From UBA5336 sp039818165 (lineage in GTDB: Bacteria; Pseudomonadota; Alphaproteobacteria; Caulobacterales; Hyphomonadaceae): DNA of 64,000 nt. The stretch lies in NCBI GenBank assembly GCA_039818165.1, contig JBCBUL010000003.1:62001-126000 (forward strand), written 5' to 3'. This document shows positions 33,449-43,290 of the stretch, piece by piece. The notes beneath the pieces were generated by a model. That model did not search any database. It saw nothing but the letters and a program-made list of their open reading frames with translations, and was not told the origin of the DNA. Numbering within the stretch: the first letter of the stretch is position 1; every line of letters begins with the position of its first letter. Position numbers and translations under genes: made by a program.

Positions 33449-34744
33449 TCATTCCGCCGCCTGCTTCATCATTGCCTTCTTGGGCCCCATGAATCCGAAC
33501 AAGTGGCCGGCCACTTTCCGCATCTGAATCTCTTCCGAGCCTTCCGTAATGCGATAGCGGCGGTGGTGGCGGTAGATATGCTCAAATGGTTTGTGGCGCG
33601 AGTAGCCGATGCCGCCATGGATCTGCATGGCGCGGTCCGCCGCCTCGCAGCACAACCGATTTGCGCGGTAGTTGCACATGGACACTTTGTCGGAGAGATG
33701 GATCGCGACTTCCGGTTTGGACATCTGGTCCATTTCCCAGGCCGTCTTGAAGATTAACAGCCGTAGCATCTCTGCTTCACTGACCAATTCCACCACGGGA
33801 AACTGAATGGCCTGATTAACAGCCAGAGGTTTACCGAAGGGAGCGCGCTCGCGTGCATAATCAATGCTCTCATCCATGCAAAAAAGCGCCGCGCCGACGC
33901 TGCTCGCCGCTTGGCGAATGCGGTTCTCGTGGACAAAATGCTGCGCCAGCGCGAGGCCACCGTCTGGCGGTCCGAACACGGCTGTTTCAGGCACCCAGAC
34001 ATCGTTGATCGACACCCTCGGATGGTCTGTCGGCATGTTGAAGGTCCAGAGATACTCCTCGATCACAACCCCGGGGTCATCAGCCGGCACGAGCAGGCAG
34101 GTAATGCCCTTTGCATCACCATCTTCGCCGCTCGTGCGCGCAAAACACATCATGTGGGAGGCGACATGCATGCCTGTCGTCCACATTTTCTCGCCATTGA
34201 TCCGCCAGCCATCGACACCATCGCGGGTCTCACGCACAGCGCGGGTGTCCATGTGGGTCGCGTCGGACCCATGGTCCGGTTCAGTCAGGCCGAACGTGGC
34301 GCGGAAGTTTCCGTTTAACGCGTCTTCGACGAGGTGTTGCTGATCATCCCTGGCGAAATCCCGAAGCATAAGGATTTGCGGCATATTGCCGACAATCGAG
34401 TGTTCGTTCTGAAGGTCGTTGTGGAGGCCGAGCCCCTTACGCGCCAGGTGCTCCCGAATAATTGCCATACCGAGATTGGTGCCATCCTGGCCGCCATAGG
34501 CCCTGGGCAGAGCGTAGCGCAAATGGCCTGCCGCATCGGCCCGGCGACGGGCTTCGGCCAGCAGAGCTTCCCATTCCGGGCGCGGCAAACCACCATTTTC
34601 GAAATCCGTCCGCGCCCATTCACGGCGATGATCAAAGAAGCGAATATTATCGTCTTGCCGTTCAAGCGGGCGGATCTCTGCCTCGATAAAGGCGTCAAGT
34701 TCCGCAAGATAGTCGGCGATCTCGCTTGGAATATTGAAATCCAT
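33449..34744 (-). CDS. acyl-CoA dehydrogenase family protein
   Basis: 431 residues with the ACAD layout: N-terminal helices, then FGLTEPDHGSDATHMDT and GEKMWTTGMHVASHMM (FAD/substrate contacts), a C-terminal helical domain with RERAPFGKPLAVNQAIQFPV and MQIHGGIGYSRHKPFEHIYR. It oxidises an acyl-CoA to the enoyl-CoA and passes electrons to ETF. Substrate length is not readable. The start at 34744 (MDFNIPSEIADYL) is preferred over the 32-codon longer frame, whose extra part is basic and unlike the family. Confidence 0.9.
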   Translation of the reverse strand: MDFNIPSEIADYLAELDAFIEAEIRPLERQDDNIRFFDHRREWARTDFENGGLPRPEWEALLAEARRRADAAGHLRYALPRAYGGQDGTNLGMAIIREHLARKGLGLHNDLQNEHSIVGNMPQILMLRDFARDDQQHLVEDALNGNFRATFGLTEPDHGSDATHMDTRAVRETRDGVDGWRINGEKMWTTGMHVASHMMCFARTSGEDGDAKGITCLLVPADDPGVVIEEYLWTFNMPTDHPRVSINDVWVPETAVFGPPDGGLALAQHFVHENRIRQAASSVGAALFCMDESIDYARERAPFGKPLAVNQAIQFPVVELVSEAEMLRLLIFKTAWEMDQMSKPEVAIHLSDKVSMCNYRANRLCCEAADRAMQIHGGIGYSRHKPFEHIYRHHRRYRITEGSEEIQMRKVAGHLFGFMGPKKAMMKQAAE

Positions 34745-34895
34745 GGCGCCATGTCCTCCCTTATTATTTGTTTTCCAAACTCTATGGGAAGAACTCCGCC
34801 GTGGGAAACAAACAGTTTCGCGCCGCTCCCCTTCCCCCAAGGGAGAAACGCAAATTCAGACTTCTCGCCCCGCCAGCCAGATGATTGACTAAGGT

Positions 34896-35951
34896 GTGAG
34901 AACGGACTTTCTGAAAGACTTCGAACTTGCAGGCAGGATGACCTGCGCTCTCTGGGATACCACCAACGTGTCGCTCGCTGACCGCAGCCTGAAAGTCGCT
35001 CACAGGGTCGTTGACCTGTCTTTGACGCCGGCATTGCGCGACAGGCTTGTGGTGACCGGCTTCTGGCGAAGTGGAACGACCTGGATCATGCAACAGGCCG
35101 CCCACGCCCTGCACGCGAAAACGGTCTTCGAACCACTTGCGCCCAGTTCAGGTGCCTTCTGGTCAGATCGCCCTTTTGCCAAGGAACGTGCGAACTGCGA
35201 GATGTACATGCCGCTGTCCATGGCGGAACTTCAGGGCAAAGCCCGTGCAATGACCCTGGGCGCGTTGCAGGGGCGCGGGCAAACCGGTTTTGCTTTCTTT
35301 TGCCGCCAGTCCCTTCTGGAAGGGTTCCGCCTGAATACGGTCGCGAAGTTCACCCGCGCTGGCTTTCTCTTGCCGGACTTGATGACAGCTACTGACGCGA
35401 AATTCATTCACATTCGGCGTCACCCCGGCGCAGTTTATGCCAGTTTGAGGGACGTCGACTGGGACTGGTCGATCAACGATCTTTCTTTATCGCGGCTCTA
35501 CCAGGACGTTCCGGCGTCCGAGTCTCCCCGTCTTCTCGCGATCCGTCAGGCGCTTCTGGCCAATGATACAAGTCCAGCCCGGCGGATCGGCGCACTCTGG
35601 GCGCTCAGTGAGCGAGAGGTTCATAGAGTCGCGCAATCTGCGCCCAAGGGTCGCTTGCTGGAGGTGTCCTACAGCGATCTGCTGACCCGCAAAGCCAGTC
35701 TTTCTGTTGCCCTGGAAACACTTGGATTCAAGCTGAAAGCCATTCCTGACCCGACACGGATCAGTCCTGTGACCGCGTCGGACCGGCATTTGGTCAACAC
35801 ACAGGAGCGGCTAAACAGTTGGCAAGACCAACTCTCCGCCAGGGAACAAACGGAAGTGCGCGCCGTAACCTGCGACCTGTTTCCAGAAGCCTCTGGGATA
35901 TTCTGGGACGATCCTTCGCCTCTGGAACACTCGCGCAGCGCGTCCCGTTAA
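34896..35951 (+). CDS. sulfotransferase family protein
   Basis: 351 residues starting at GTG. VTGFWRSGTTWIMQQAAHAL (54-73) is the PAPS 5'-phosphosulfate-binding loop and HIRRHPGAVYASLRDVDWDW is the 3'-phosphate region with its Arg and Ser. Such enzymes move a sulfuryl group from PAPS to a hydroxyl or amine. It is divergent from the acyl-CoA dehydrogenase and ends just before a terminator. Acceptor unknown. Confidence 0.8.
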   Translation: MRTDFLKDFELAGRMTCALWDTTNVSLADRSLKVAHRVVDLSLTPALRDRLVVTGFWRSGTTWIMQQAAHALHAKTVFEPLAPSSGAFWSDRPFAKERANCEMYMPLSMAELQGKARAMTLGALQGRGQTGFAFFCRQSLLEGFRLNTVAKFTRAGFLLPDLMTATDAKFIHIRRHPGAVYASLRDVDWDWSINDLSLSRLYQDVPASESPRLLAIRQALLANDTSPARRIGALWALSEREVHRVAQSAPKGRLLEVSYSDLLTRKASLSVALETLGFKLKAIPDPTRISPVTASDRHLVNTQERLNSWQDQLSAREQTEVRAVTCDLFPEASGIFWDDPSPLEHSRSASR

Positions 35952-35968
35952 GCGACACAAAAGAAAAA

Positions 35969-35997
35969 ACCCCGCCGGGCGATTGGCCCAGCGGGGT
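35969..35997. terminator. bidirectional terminator
   Basis: ACCCCGC and GCGGGGT bracket a further CGGGC...GGCCC stem; AAAAAA precedes and TCTTTGTT follows. It lies between the converging sulfotransferase and TonB-dependent receptor genes. Confidence 0.75.
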
Positions 35998-36067
35998 CTT
36001 TGTTCAGTGCCTGTCGCAGCTCCCGATTGCCACTTCAGGACAGGTGATGGCCTTGCTCGCCGATCTG

Positions 36068-38329
36068 TTAGAATTTGTAAGCAAGTTCCACACCAAACGT
36101 CTGGGGCTCGTTCACAAAACCGGTCAGATTATTGAAATCGATCCCGCCGGTTAGCGCGTCCTCATCGGTGATGTTGCGTCCGAAGACAGATACATCATAC
36201 CCGAGGTCTGACGCGTAGCCGATCCGCAGGCCGCCTTCCCAGTAGCCATCCTGGCCAAACTCGACGCTGTCGTAGAGGAAGAAGTTGGTGTCGCCTTTGA
36301 AGGACCAATCGGTGTAGCCATAGAACTCACCGCCCGGCGCGGGAATGGAATACCGTGCCGTCACATTCCCGATCCACTCCGGGGCATTCGGGAAGCTGTT
36401 TCCGGAGATGTTGTAGCCCAGCAGATTGCCGTCTTGATCACGAACCTCTGGATCCAGATTTGTGCAAGGCGCACCACACCCGGGAGCAATGAGAACATCA
36501 TCGCGGATTTCCGTATCGTTGTAGGAGATACCCGCTGTTACGAACAAGTTCTCGAAAGGAATCGCTTCGATATCAGCTTCGAAGCCCTGACCGCGTCCTT
36601 CATCCGCATTAAACAGCGCGACCGTGTTATCTAGGCCGCCGACGATTGTGAGCTGCTGGTCTTCAATCTCGTAGAAGAAAACGCTTGCGTTCGCCCGCAC
36701 ACGATTGTCGAACAGCTCGGACTTCACGCCCGCTTCCCAGGACAACACTGTTTCGGAGTCAGCCGTTGAGAGCTCGTTCCCGAAGACAAGGCGCCCCTGG
36801 ACTGATGGCGAGCGGAAGCCTTTGGCCACCCGGCCATAGACGTTGATGTTGTCGTTGACCGAGTAGGTGGCTGACACGTCCCAGCTGACTTCATCATCGT
36901 CAACGGACTCGCTGAGTGGACCAATCGCGCCCGAACCGAAGGGCCCGATTGTGCGCTCGGCGGTGAACTCTTTCTCATCCTCGCTCCAGCGCGCGCCGGC
37001 GGCGAGCGTGAGACGCTCATTCAGATCGTAAGACATCGAGCCAAACAGGCCGAAAGCCTGGGTGTCCTGCTGGCGGGTGGCGAGACCGTTGATCGGCTGG
37101 CCTGGTGCAAGCGTGTCAAAGGACGATGAGGTGATGAAGACCTCTTCGTCGAAGAAGAACAGTCCGCCCTGGGCGCGGAGCTGTCCACCTGCATCATAGG
37201 CCAGGCGGATCTCGTGGGTAATCTGGGTCAGATCATCCACAGCGCCGGAGCTTTCCGACGGGAATGGAATGAACCCTGGACCAAAATTGCCTTCACCCAG
37301 GAAGGCTGCGCCGAAACCGCCATCGATATCGCCGCGGCTTTCCACTTCTGCCGTTTCGCGGCCAAAAATGTAGGTGAGGTCCACGAACTCAGACAGGGAC
37401 TTCTCAAGGGTCAGCGTTACGCCAAGTGCCGTCTGTTCTAGGAAGTTCTGGCCATCAAAAGACACGTCATCGCGTGCGAAGTTCGAGCCGACACCGTTGG
37501 AGCCTTGGTCGATGATGTTCGCGCGGAACAAACGCGCCGAGCTTTCATTATCCCGGCCATGAACATTCAGGAGGGCCGTGAAGTCATTGTCGAACGGGGT
37601 GAAGAGCAGTTGGACGCGCCCCGCGAACTCCTCGTAGCCTTCATAGGCGTCGTTGATGCCCTGGAAATTGTCGTCAACATAGTCGTCACGCGTTTGGTAG
37701 GTGCCGGATACACGCACGGCGAGATTGTCATCTACGCGGAAGCCGACGGCGCCCTCAGCGTCAATCGTGTTGAAAGTTCCCCAGGACGCGCGGCCATACC
37801 CATTGAGGTCTTCACCCGGGCGAACGCTGTCGAATTTGATTACGCCCGCGGGCGCATTGCGACCGAACAGGGTGCCTTGGGGGCCGCGAAGGACTTCGAT
37901 GCCCTGAACGTCGAAGACAGGGTAGCCCTTCAGGATTGGGTTTTCGTACGGCACGCCGTCATACACCAGCGATACGGGCTGGGAGGCATTGAGGTCAAAA
38001 TCCGTATTGCCGAGACCGCGAATGTAAAAGCGCGGGAAGGTTCGTCCAAAGGAGCTCTCTGCAATCACACTTGGAACGCGCGCGGACAGGAACCGCACAT
38101 CGGCGCCGCTGGCCTTGAGGTTCGTCAGCTTCTCATCATTCACAGTGGTGATCGAAATCGGAACGTCCTGGATGTTCTCTTCGATCTTTTGCGCCGTCAC
38201 CGTCACCGTGGAGAGGCGCGCTTCACCATCAGCCACCTCCTGAGCCAGTGCAGGTGTGGCCAGAGCGATTGCCGATACGCCCAGGCTGAGCGTTGCGCGA
38301 AGCATTTTGGAGGAAAGAAACGGTTGCAT
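36068..38329 (-). CDS. TonB-dependent outer membrane receptor
   Basis: 753 residues. A signal peptide ends ALATPALA before QEVADGEARL. TVTVTAQKIEENIQDVPISI begins the plug domain (TonB-box region just ahead), with RGLGNTDFDLNASQPVSLVYDG and VLRGPQGTLFGRNAPAG typical of the plug; the rest is a beta barrel ending FGVELAYKF with terminal Phe. It imports an unknown ligand, powered by TonB-ExbBD. A GTG one codon upstream is also open. No transporter genes are adjacent that would reveal its substrate. Confidence 0.92.
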   Translation of the reverse strand: MQPFLSSKMLRATLSLGVSAIALATPALAQEVADGEARLSTVTVTAQKIEENIQDVPISITTVNDEKLTNLKASGADVRFLSARVPSVIAESSFGRTFPRFYIRGLGNTDFDLNASQPVSLVYDGVPYENPILKGYPVFDVQGIEVLRGPQGTLFGRNAPAGVIKFDSVRPGEDLNGYGRASWGTFNTIDAEGAVGFRVDDNLAVRVSGTYQTRDDYVDDNFQGINDAYEGYEEFAGRVQLLFTPFDNDFTALLNVHGRDNESSARLFRANIIDQGSNGVGSNFARDDVSFDGQNFLEQTALGVTLTLEKSLSEFVDLTYIFGRETAEVESRGDIDGGFGAAFLGEGNFGPGFIPFPSESSGAVDDLTQITHEIRLAYDAGGQLRAQGGLFFFDEEVFITSSSFDTLAPGQPINGLATRQQDTQAFGLFGSMSYDLNERLTLAAGARWSEDEKEFTAERTIGPFGSGAIGPLSESVDDDEVSWDVSATYSVNDNINVYGRVAKGFRSPSVQGRLVFGNELSTADSETVLSWEAGVKSELFDNRVRANASVFFYEIEDQQLTIVGGLDNTVALFNADEGRGQGFEADIEAIPFENLFVTAGISYNDTEIRDDVLIAPGCGAPCTNLDPEVRDQDGNLLGYNISGNSFPNAPEWIGNVTARYSIPAPGGEFYGYTDWSFKGDTNFFLYDSVEFGQDGYWEGGLRIGYASDLGYDVSVFGRNITDEDALTGGIDFNNLTGFVNEPQTFGVELAYKF

Positions 38330-38604
38330 CACCCAGATGTCCTTGTTCCGGGCGGCACAGATAGCGGGCCGCCGACGCTGGGCGCTTTGTCATCAAACTG
38401 TCGCGTAAGAGCAACCTGAGACTGCTTATCCAGCCATCAGAATGCTGAGTTTTGGCCACACTCGTTGCCGCAATGCAACAAATCGACCAACAACTCGCCC
38501 ATTTGGCGAATAGATGCGGGGCCTGGGCATCTCGCACATGCCACAGAAAAGCACTGCCGGTGGCTCAAGGTTCATTAGCCACCGGAGAATCAGCGCGGAC
38601 CTGA

Positions 38605-40575
38605 CTAGCTCCAGGGATTAAAGCGTGTCAGCGGCTTTGGCTTGCCCTGGCCATCTTCGTCTTCGCCCTCAGGCGCTAGCGTCTGGCTTGCGCCCCCCAT
38701 GGGGTTGAGCTTGTTGGCAACCCCATCAACGGCTTGCCCCGCTGCACCTGTGGCAGCCGCGGCAGCGCTTGCGAGTGATCCGACCGCGCCGCTGGCACGT
38801 GCCGTCGCCCCGCCAAGAATGCTTCGAGCGGCATTGGTCGCATCGCCCGCAGCCTGGGAAGCCGTGTCTACAGCGCCCTGCCCTGTCGTGGCGGCTGCGC
38901 CTGCCAGGCTGGATGCCGCATTGGATAGGCCGGAGCTGGCCGACTGAGCCGCATCAGAGACAGCCGCGCCGGCTGACGATGCGGTTTCTTCCACCGCGCC
39001 CCACGCATTCGTAGCCGAGCTCTCAAGTGCAGCGCCCGTTTGTGCTGCAGCGTCGGAAACCTGAGTCGCCGTATCATCGATGAACGTGCTTGCTGACTGC
39101 GTGGTTTGCTCAATGGCCTGGCCAAAGCGGCTGGTTTCAGCGGCAGGTACCTGGGTCTCTGCCACTTGGGGCACCTCTGCGGTCTGTGATGGCGCAGGCT
39201 CAGCAGGGGCAGACCAATCCGGAGTGGACGCCGCCAGCGGCTCGCTCTGCAATCCGCTATCGATCACCGCGTCAGGAGTCGTTGCGACCGGCTCCTGGTA
39301 GGTCGCCTGGGCGGGAGCTTCTTCATAGGTTGAAGGTGTTGCTGCAGGTGCACCAAATCCGTTGGATGTGGTCGCGCTCGCATCATACGCCCCTCGCGCC
39401 GTTTGACTTTGATCGATGGAAGACGACGCCGGCTGTGCGCTGCCAGCGCCAAACGGATCGGTTGCCTCTTGTTGGACTGGGCTCTCCAATTGGGGCTCAG
39501 ACTGTGTTCCCGTCGGCGCAGATCCATAAGAGGTTTGCTGGGCTTCCACAGTCTCTGTTGGCACAGCAGGCTCATGTTGGGTTTGAGAAGGCCAGGTAGT
39601 CGCCTGTGGCTCAGCAGCGGTCTGCGTTGCTGCTTCACTCCCCCAGGTGGATGTCGCCGTTGGGGCCGGATCAGCCGGTATTTCCGCTTCGACCGGCTCT
39701 GGGTCGGCGGGTGGCGCAGGCGGCGCGAATTGCGACCCGAAACCGCCAAAGCCGCTGTTACCAAAGCTGCCACCGCCCAGAATACCGTCGCTGGATCGCG
39801 GTGGGCTCTGCTCTCCTGAATTGACCTCATTGGCCATGTTCGCGACGGCTTCGCCGACATTGCTGGCGCTGTCCTCGGTCGCTTCCGTTGTGGGGCTGTG
39901 CTCCACGGGTGTTTCCGCAGAGGTGTAAGGCTCACCCCATTGCTGGGTGGTCGATGGTGTCGCATCGGTCGGCGTTTCGAAGGTGGACGTGTCCGGCTCT
40001 GGCGCTGCCTGGGTTTGCGGCTCGGTCGTGTAAGAGGATGGTGACGAGTCGCCTATAGCTCCCGTGGCAGCGCCGTAGGCAGCTGCGCCCGTCGCAACGG
40101 CTGCGGTCCCAAAGGCTCCGGCCTGCCCCACCGAGCCAGACTCGTCTGCGACATCTTCATAGGCGCTGGCATCGGATGTCGGCGCCGTGGGTTGCAATCC
40201 GGTGGGTGATGGCACTTCGATGTCCGGGATACCGTCACCATCCAGGTCCAGCCCGGCAAGGACCGTATCGATGGCCCGTTCAGTTCCACGCGCCTGGCGG
40301 GAGGCTTCGCGGAACAGCTCTTCAAAGATTGAGGTGTACGCCTGTCCGGACTCGCTCTGAGTGGCGGCGATATCTTCAGACGTAACGTCTTCGAGAATCG
40401 CGCCGTTTGCATCGCTCAACTGCATGGTCTGCGGGTCTTTGATCAGGTGCACCGTATAGCCCTCGGCCGCATAGGCCACGCCAGTCCCCGACGACGTTTC
40501 CTGCCAGCCGATGCGGCGTTGGCGCGTCATTTCGGCGAGACGATCGAGAAGCTTCTTTGTGGATGGATGCATCAT
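38605..40575 (-). CDS. large low-complexity Ala/Ser/Thr/Pro-rich protein with a Ca-loop-like motif
   Basis: 656 residues. An N-terminal folded part (1-120, TKKLLDRLAEMTRQRRIGWQ, YAAEGYTVHLIKDPQTMQL) ends in GLDLDGDGIPDIEVP (about 109-121), an EF-hand or dockerin-type Ca2+ loop. Residues 120-480 are Pro/Thr/Gln/Glu-rich and likely disordered. Residues 480-620 are an alanine-rich helical stretch with Ala/Ser/Gly (for example TASSAGAAVSDAAQSASSGL), and the end is KLNPMGGA then PLTRFNPWS. No signal peptide. No family recognised beyond the motif. A CtrA-like site lies 34 bases upstream. Confidence 0.65.
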   Translation of the reverse strand: MMHPSTKKLLDRLAEMTRQRRIGWQETSSGTGVAYAAEGYTVHLIKDPQTMQLSDANGAILEDVTSEDIAATQSESGQAYTSIFEELFREASRQARGTERAIDTVLAGLDLDGDGIPDIEVPSPTGLQPTAPTSDASAYEDVADESGSVGQAGAFGTAAVATGAAAYGAATGAIGDSSPSSYTTEPQTQAAPEPDTSTFETPTDATPSTTQQWGEPYTSAETPVEHSPTTEATEDSASNVGEAVANMANEVNSGEQSPPRSSDGILGGGSFGNSGFGGFGSQFAPPAPPADPEPVEAEIPADPAPTATSTWGSEAATQTAAEPQATTWPSQTQHEPAVPTETVEAQQTSYGSAPTGTQSEPQLESPVQQEATDPFGAGSAQPASSSIDQSQTARGAYDASATTSNGFGAPAATPSTYEEAPAQATYQEPVATTPDAVIDSGLQSEPLAASTPDWSAPAEPAPSQTAEVPQVAETQVPAAETSRFGQAIEQTTQSASTFIDDTATQVSDAAAQTGAALESSATNAWGAVEETASSAGAAVSDAAQSASSGLSNAASSLAGAAATTGQGAVDTASQAAGDATNAARSILGGATARASGAVGSLASAAAAATGAAGQAVDGVANKLNPMGGASQTLAPEGEDEDGQGKPKPLTRFNPWS

Positions 40576-40608
40576 CGCAAGTGTTGCCTTTTCGTTCAGG
40601 ACGACCTG

Positions 40609-40623
40609 TTAACAAGGGTTTAC
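40609..40623 (-). promoter_or_regulatory. CtrA-like box upstream of the low-complexity gene
   Basis: TTAA-CAAGGGT-TTAC is one base from TTAA-N7-TTAA, 34 bases before the ATG of the gene at 40575. Single-mismatch sites are common, so this is tentative. Confidence 0.25.
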
Positions 40624-40797
40624 CGCGCGCTGGGCGAGTTTTCAAACACGATCGCTGCGAAAGGACGGAGAATTCAGGAGAATTCTCGCTTCATGCGAGA
40701 CATTCGTGCATCGCCAATCGGTTGTTGAACACGGTGTACTGCTCAATCGTTCCAAGTGACCGGCCAGCGCCGCCCGGAGTACGAATCTCTGCCAGCC

Positions 40798-41997
40798 TCA
40801 GGGCACATAGCTCGGCGGGAAGTATGACATTTCCCGCAAAACACCCTCGGCCTGGACCTCGTCTGGAGCCGCGCCGAGGGGCCCGTCCGTCACTTCTGGT
40901 GGGCCGAATATCCATCGGAAAACCACCCGGCTATCCTCGGCTACGCTGCAAACAACCGAGTCACTCACCTCCAGTTCACCAGAAACACATTCGGCACCAA
41001 ACGATGCGGGCAAGTCGCCAAGGCGTGTCTCACCGATGCGCGTACCAGCCGGACCCGCCACTGCACCATTGCGCGTTGTGACCTCGCTGACATGACCCTT
41101 GTCCCAGTCTGGCCAGACCGTGAAAAGCAATCCCCGGCTTTGCGGCGGAATGCCGGGCTCCATCACTCGGAACACCGGATAAGACTCGCCTTCCGACATC
41201 GCTGAAGCTGCCCGCACCATCATGCCGGGAAACGAGACCTCAACGGAGCTTTGGGTGAACGGTGTCGTGCTGCGAATGCCGCCAGCCTGCTCGATCCCAA
41301 AGGCAGGCAAACGTGGGCGCGGATCGACCACAGTTTCAGATTTCACGCGGGCCACGTCCTGCAGAAAGTCCTTCACCGGCTCCCCGCCTGCGACGGATAA
41401 ATCGGTGCGAAAACCACGTACAATACCGTCAGGTGAAACCAGCAAATAGGTCGGTGTCCAGGCGATCTGCATCGTCTCACGGACACTGGCGTCAAGGTCG
41501 AGCACGGTCGGGTAGCTGTAGCCCGCCTCGGCGAAATACGCCTCGACGGAGCCGTAATCCCCAAACGCCTCGTCGGCGCGCCGCGGGCTGGGCGGGGTGT
41601 GGATCGACAGGAAGTCGAGATCCGGATCCTGCTCAACCGCTCGCGACAGGGCCGCCGCGTAGGGTGCATCCGCCATACAGTCACCGCACCAGATCCCCCA
41701 CACGTCGATAATGGTCCAGGTCTCGATCTGGCGAGGGCTCCAGTCCGGGCCGTTCACGCGGGGCGCGTTGAAATCCGGCAAAGGCTTGCCCAGAAAGGCA
41801 TAGCCATAGGGGCGCTCATCGGCATCGCGCAGGACACCGTCACCGCGAATGTCCCGGGCGGTTTCCGGCGGGGTCGTGTTTTCGGTGAAGAAGACGGTCG
41901 CCGCATTGGGGTCGGTCGAGATGCCGTGGCTGTCATCGGAGGCGGTGCCGCAAGCGGCAAGCATCAGCGTGGCAAGGGCGGCGAAGGCTAAGCGCAT
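40798..41997 (-). CDS. TlpA-like thioredoxin-fold lipoprotein
   Basis: 399 residues. MRLAFAALATLMLAAC is a lipoprotein signal (Cys16). A redoxin domain follows (about 70-220) with VWGIWCGDCMADAPYAAALS (Cys104, Cys107), IAWTPTYLLVSPDGIV with the cis-Pro. The last 180 residues have no recognised domain and contain a predicted beta-rich part with cysteines (FGAECVSGELEVSDSVVCS). Probably an envelope thiol oxidoreductase with an extra domain. Confidence 0.75.
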   Translation of the reverse strand: MRLAFAALATLMLAACGTASDDSHGISTDPNAATVFFTENTTPPETARDIRGDGVLRDADERPYGYAFLGKPLPDFNAPRVNGPDWSPRQIETWTIIDVWGIWCGDCMADAPYAAALSRAVEQDPDLDFLSIHTPPSPRRADEAFGDYGSVEAYFAEAGYSYPTVLDLDASVRETMQIAWTPTYLLVSPDGIVRGFRTDLSVAGGEPVKDFLQDVARVKSETVVDPRPRLPAFGIEQAGGIRSTTPFTQSSVEVSFPGMMVRAASAMSEGESYPVFRVMEPGIPPQSRGLLFTVWPDWDKGHVSEVTTRNGAVAGPAGTRIGETRLGDLPASFGAECVSGELEVSDSVVCSVAEDSRVVFRWIFGPPEVTDGPLGAAPDEVQAEGVLREMSYFPPSYVP

Positions 41998-42029
41998 GGG
42001 AAGCTCCGTGTAACGCCCGAAAATAGAAT

Positions 42030-42059
42030 GGGGCGCGCAAGCCGTCACCTGCGCGCCCC
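42030..42059 (-). terminator. intrinsic terminator after thiolase gene
   Basis: GGGGCGCGCA and TGCGCGCCCC form a perfect 10-bp stem with a 10-base loop; on the minus strand ATTCTATTTT follows. It lies between the thiolase and TlpA-like genes. Confidence 0.75.
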
Positions 42060-42081
42060 TAAATGCTGGTATCAGTAGAGC

Positions 42082-43290
42082 TTAGTGTAGGAACTCAAAG
42101 AGGCCTGCTGCGCCCATCCCGCCACCGATGCACATGGTAACCACGCCATACTTAGCCTTGCGGCGGCGCCCTTCGAGCAGGATGGACCCGGTGCAGCGTG
42201 CGCCGGTCATGCCGAACGGGTGGCCGATGGAGATCGAGCCGCCGTTGACGTTGTATTTCTCAGGATCGATGCCGAGACGGTCGCGGCTGTAGAGGCACTG
42301 GCTGGCGAACGCTTCGTTCAGTTCCCAAAGATCAATATCGTCGACCTTGAGACCGTGGCGCTCCAGAAGGCGCGGCACTGCGAAGACCGGGCCAATGCCC
42401 ATCTCGTCCGGGTCACAACCGGCAACATTGAAGCCCATGAAGCGACCCAGGGGCTCGATCCCGCGCTTGGCGGCCTCTTCAGCTTCCATCACGACCACAG
42501 CGGCAGCGCCGTCAGACAGTTGCGAAGCGTTACCAGCCGTAACGTACTTGCCTTCTTTCACTTGCTGGCCGCCGCGGAACACGGGCTGAAGACCGGCGAG
42601 GGTTTCCTTCGTGGTGCCGGGACGGTTGCACTCGTCACGGTCGCAAACAACGTCCTGGAATGTCTCTTCGCCGGTTTCCTTGTTGACCAGCTTCATCCGG
42701 GTTTCCAGGGGGGCGATCTCTTCGGCCATCTTGCCGCTTTCCTGGAAGGCGGCTGTGCGCTTCTGGCTCTCGGCCGAATACTCATCCTGATAATCGCGGG
42801 AAACGTTGTAACGATCCGCCACGATTTCAGCGGTCTCGATCATGGTCATCCAGATCGCCGGCCATTCCGCCATCAGCTTGTCTTCAGTGTAGCGGTGCAT
42901 GTTCATGTGGCCCGAACGCGAGACGAGCGACAGGCTTTCCACGCCGCCGCCAATGGCAACCGATGCGCCTTCATTGATCACAGTGTGACAGGCATTAGCG
43001 ATGGCTTGCAGGCCAGAGGAGCAGAACCGGTTGATGGTGGCGCCGGCTGTCGTCGACGGGCAACCGGCCCAGAGCGCTGCATTGCGCGCCACATTGTGAC
43101 CTGTCGCACCTTCGGGCTGGGCACTGCCGAGATAAACATCTTCCACCTCAGCGGCCTCGATTCCGGCGCGGGAAATGGCGTGCTTGATCGCATGTCCGGC
43201 CATGGTGATGCCATGGGTGTCGTTCAGGGAGCCGCGGCCAGCCTTGGCGAGGCCGGTGCGGGCGGTGGATACGATAACGGCTTCACGCAT
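42082..43290 (-). CDS. acetyl-CoA C-acyltransferase (thiolase)
   Basis: 402 residues. Nucleophile Cys90 in INRFCSSGLQAI, His in SIGHPFGMTGAR and second Cys in MCIGGGMGAAGLFE are the thiolase triad. It cleaves 3-ketoacyl-CoA with CoA (beta-oxidation) or condenses acyl-CoAs. The start MREAVIVSTARTGLAKAG is standard. No hydratase/dehydrogenase gene is adjacent, though other fatty-acid genes are in the window. Confidence 0.93.
   Translation of the reverse strand: MREAVIVSTARTGLAKAGRGSLNDTHGITMAGHAIKHAISRAGIEAAEVEDVYLGSAQPEGATGHNVARNAALWAGCPSTTAGATINRFCSSGLQAIANACHTVINEGASVAIGGGVESLSLVSRSGHMNMHRYTEDKLMAEWPAIWMTMIETAEIVADRYNVSRDYQDEYSAESQKRTAAFQESGKMAEEIAPLETRMKLVNKETGEETFQDVVCDRDECNRPGTTKETLAGLQPVFRGGQQVKEGKYVTAGNASQLSDGAAAVVVMEAEEAAKRGIEPLGRFMGFNVAGCDPDEMGIGPVFAVPRLLERHGLKVDDIDLWELNEAFASQCLYSRDRLGIDPEKYNVNGGSISIGHPFGMTGARCTGSILLEGRRRKAKYGVVTMCIGGGMGAAGLFEFLH

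Noticed and set aside
37505..38419. 304-codon plus-strand frame opposite the TonB-dependent receptor
   Set aside because: It runs antisense to a firmly identified receptor, with no ribosome-binding site and a composition expected from the reverse of GC-rich codons.
38454..38475. GTTGC-N6-GCAAC inverted repeat upstream of the TonB-dependent receptor as an operator
   Set aside because: Only 5-bp arms and more than 120 bases from the start; too weak to list.
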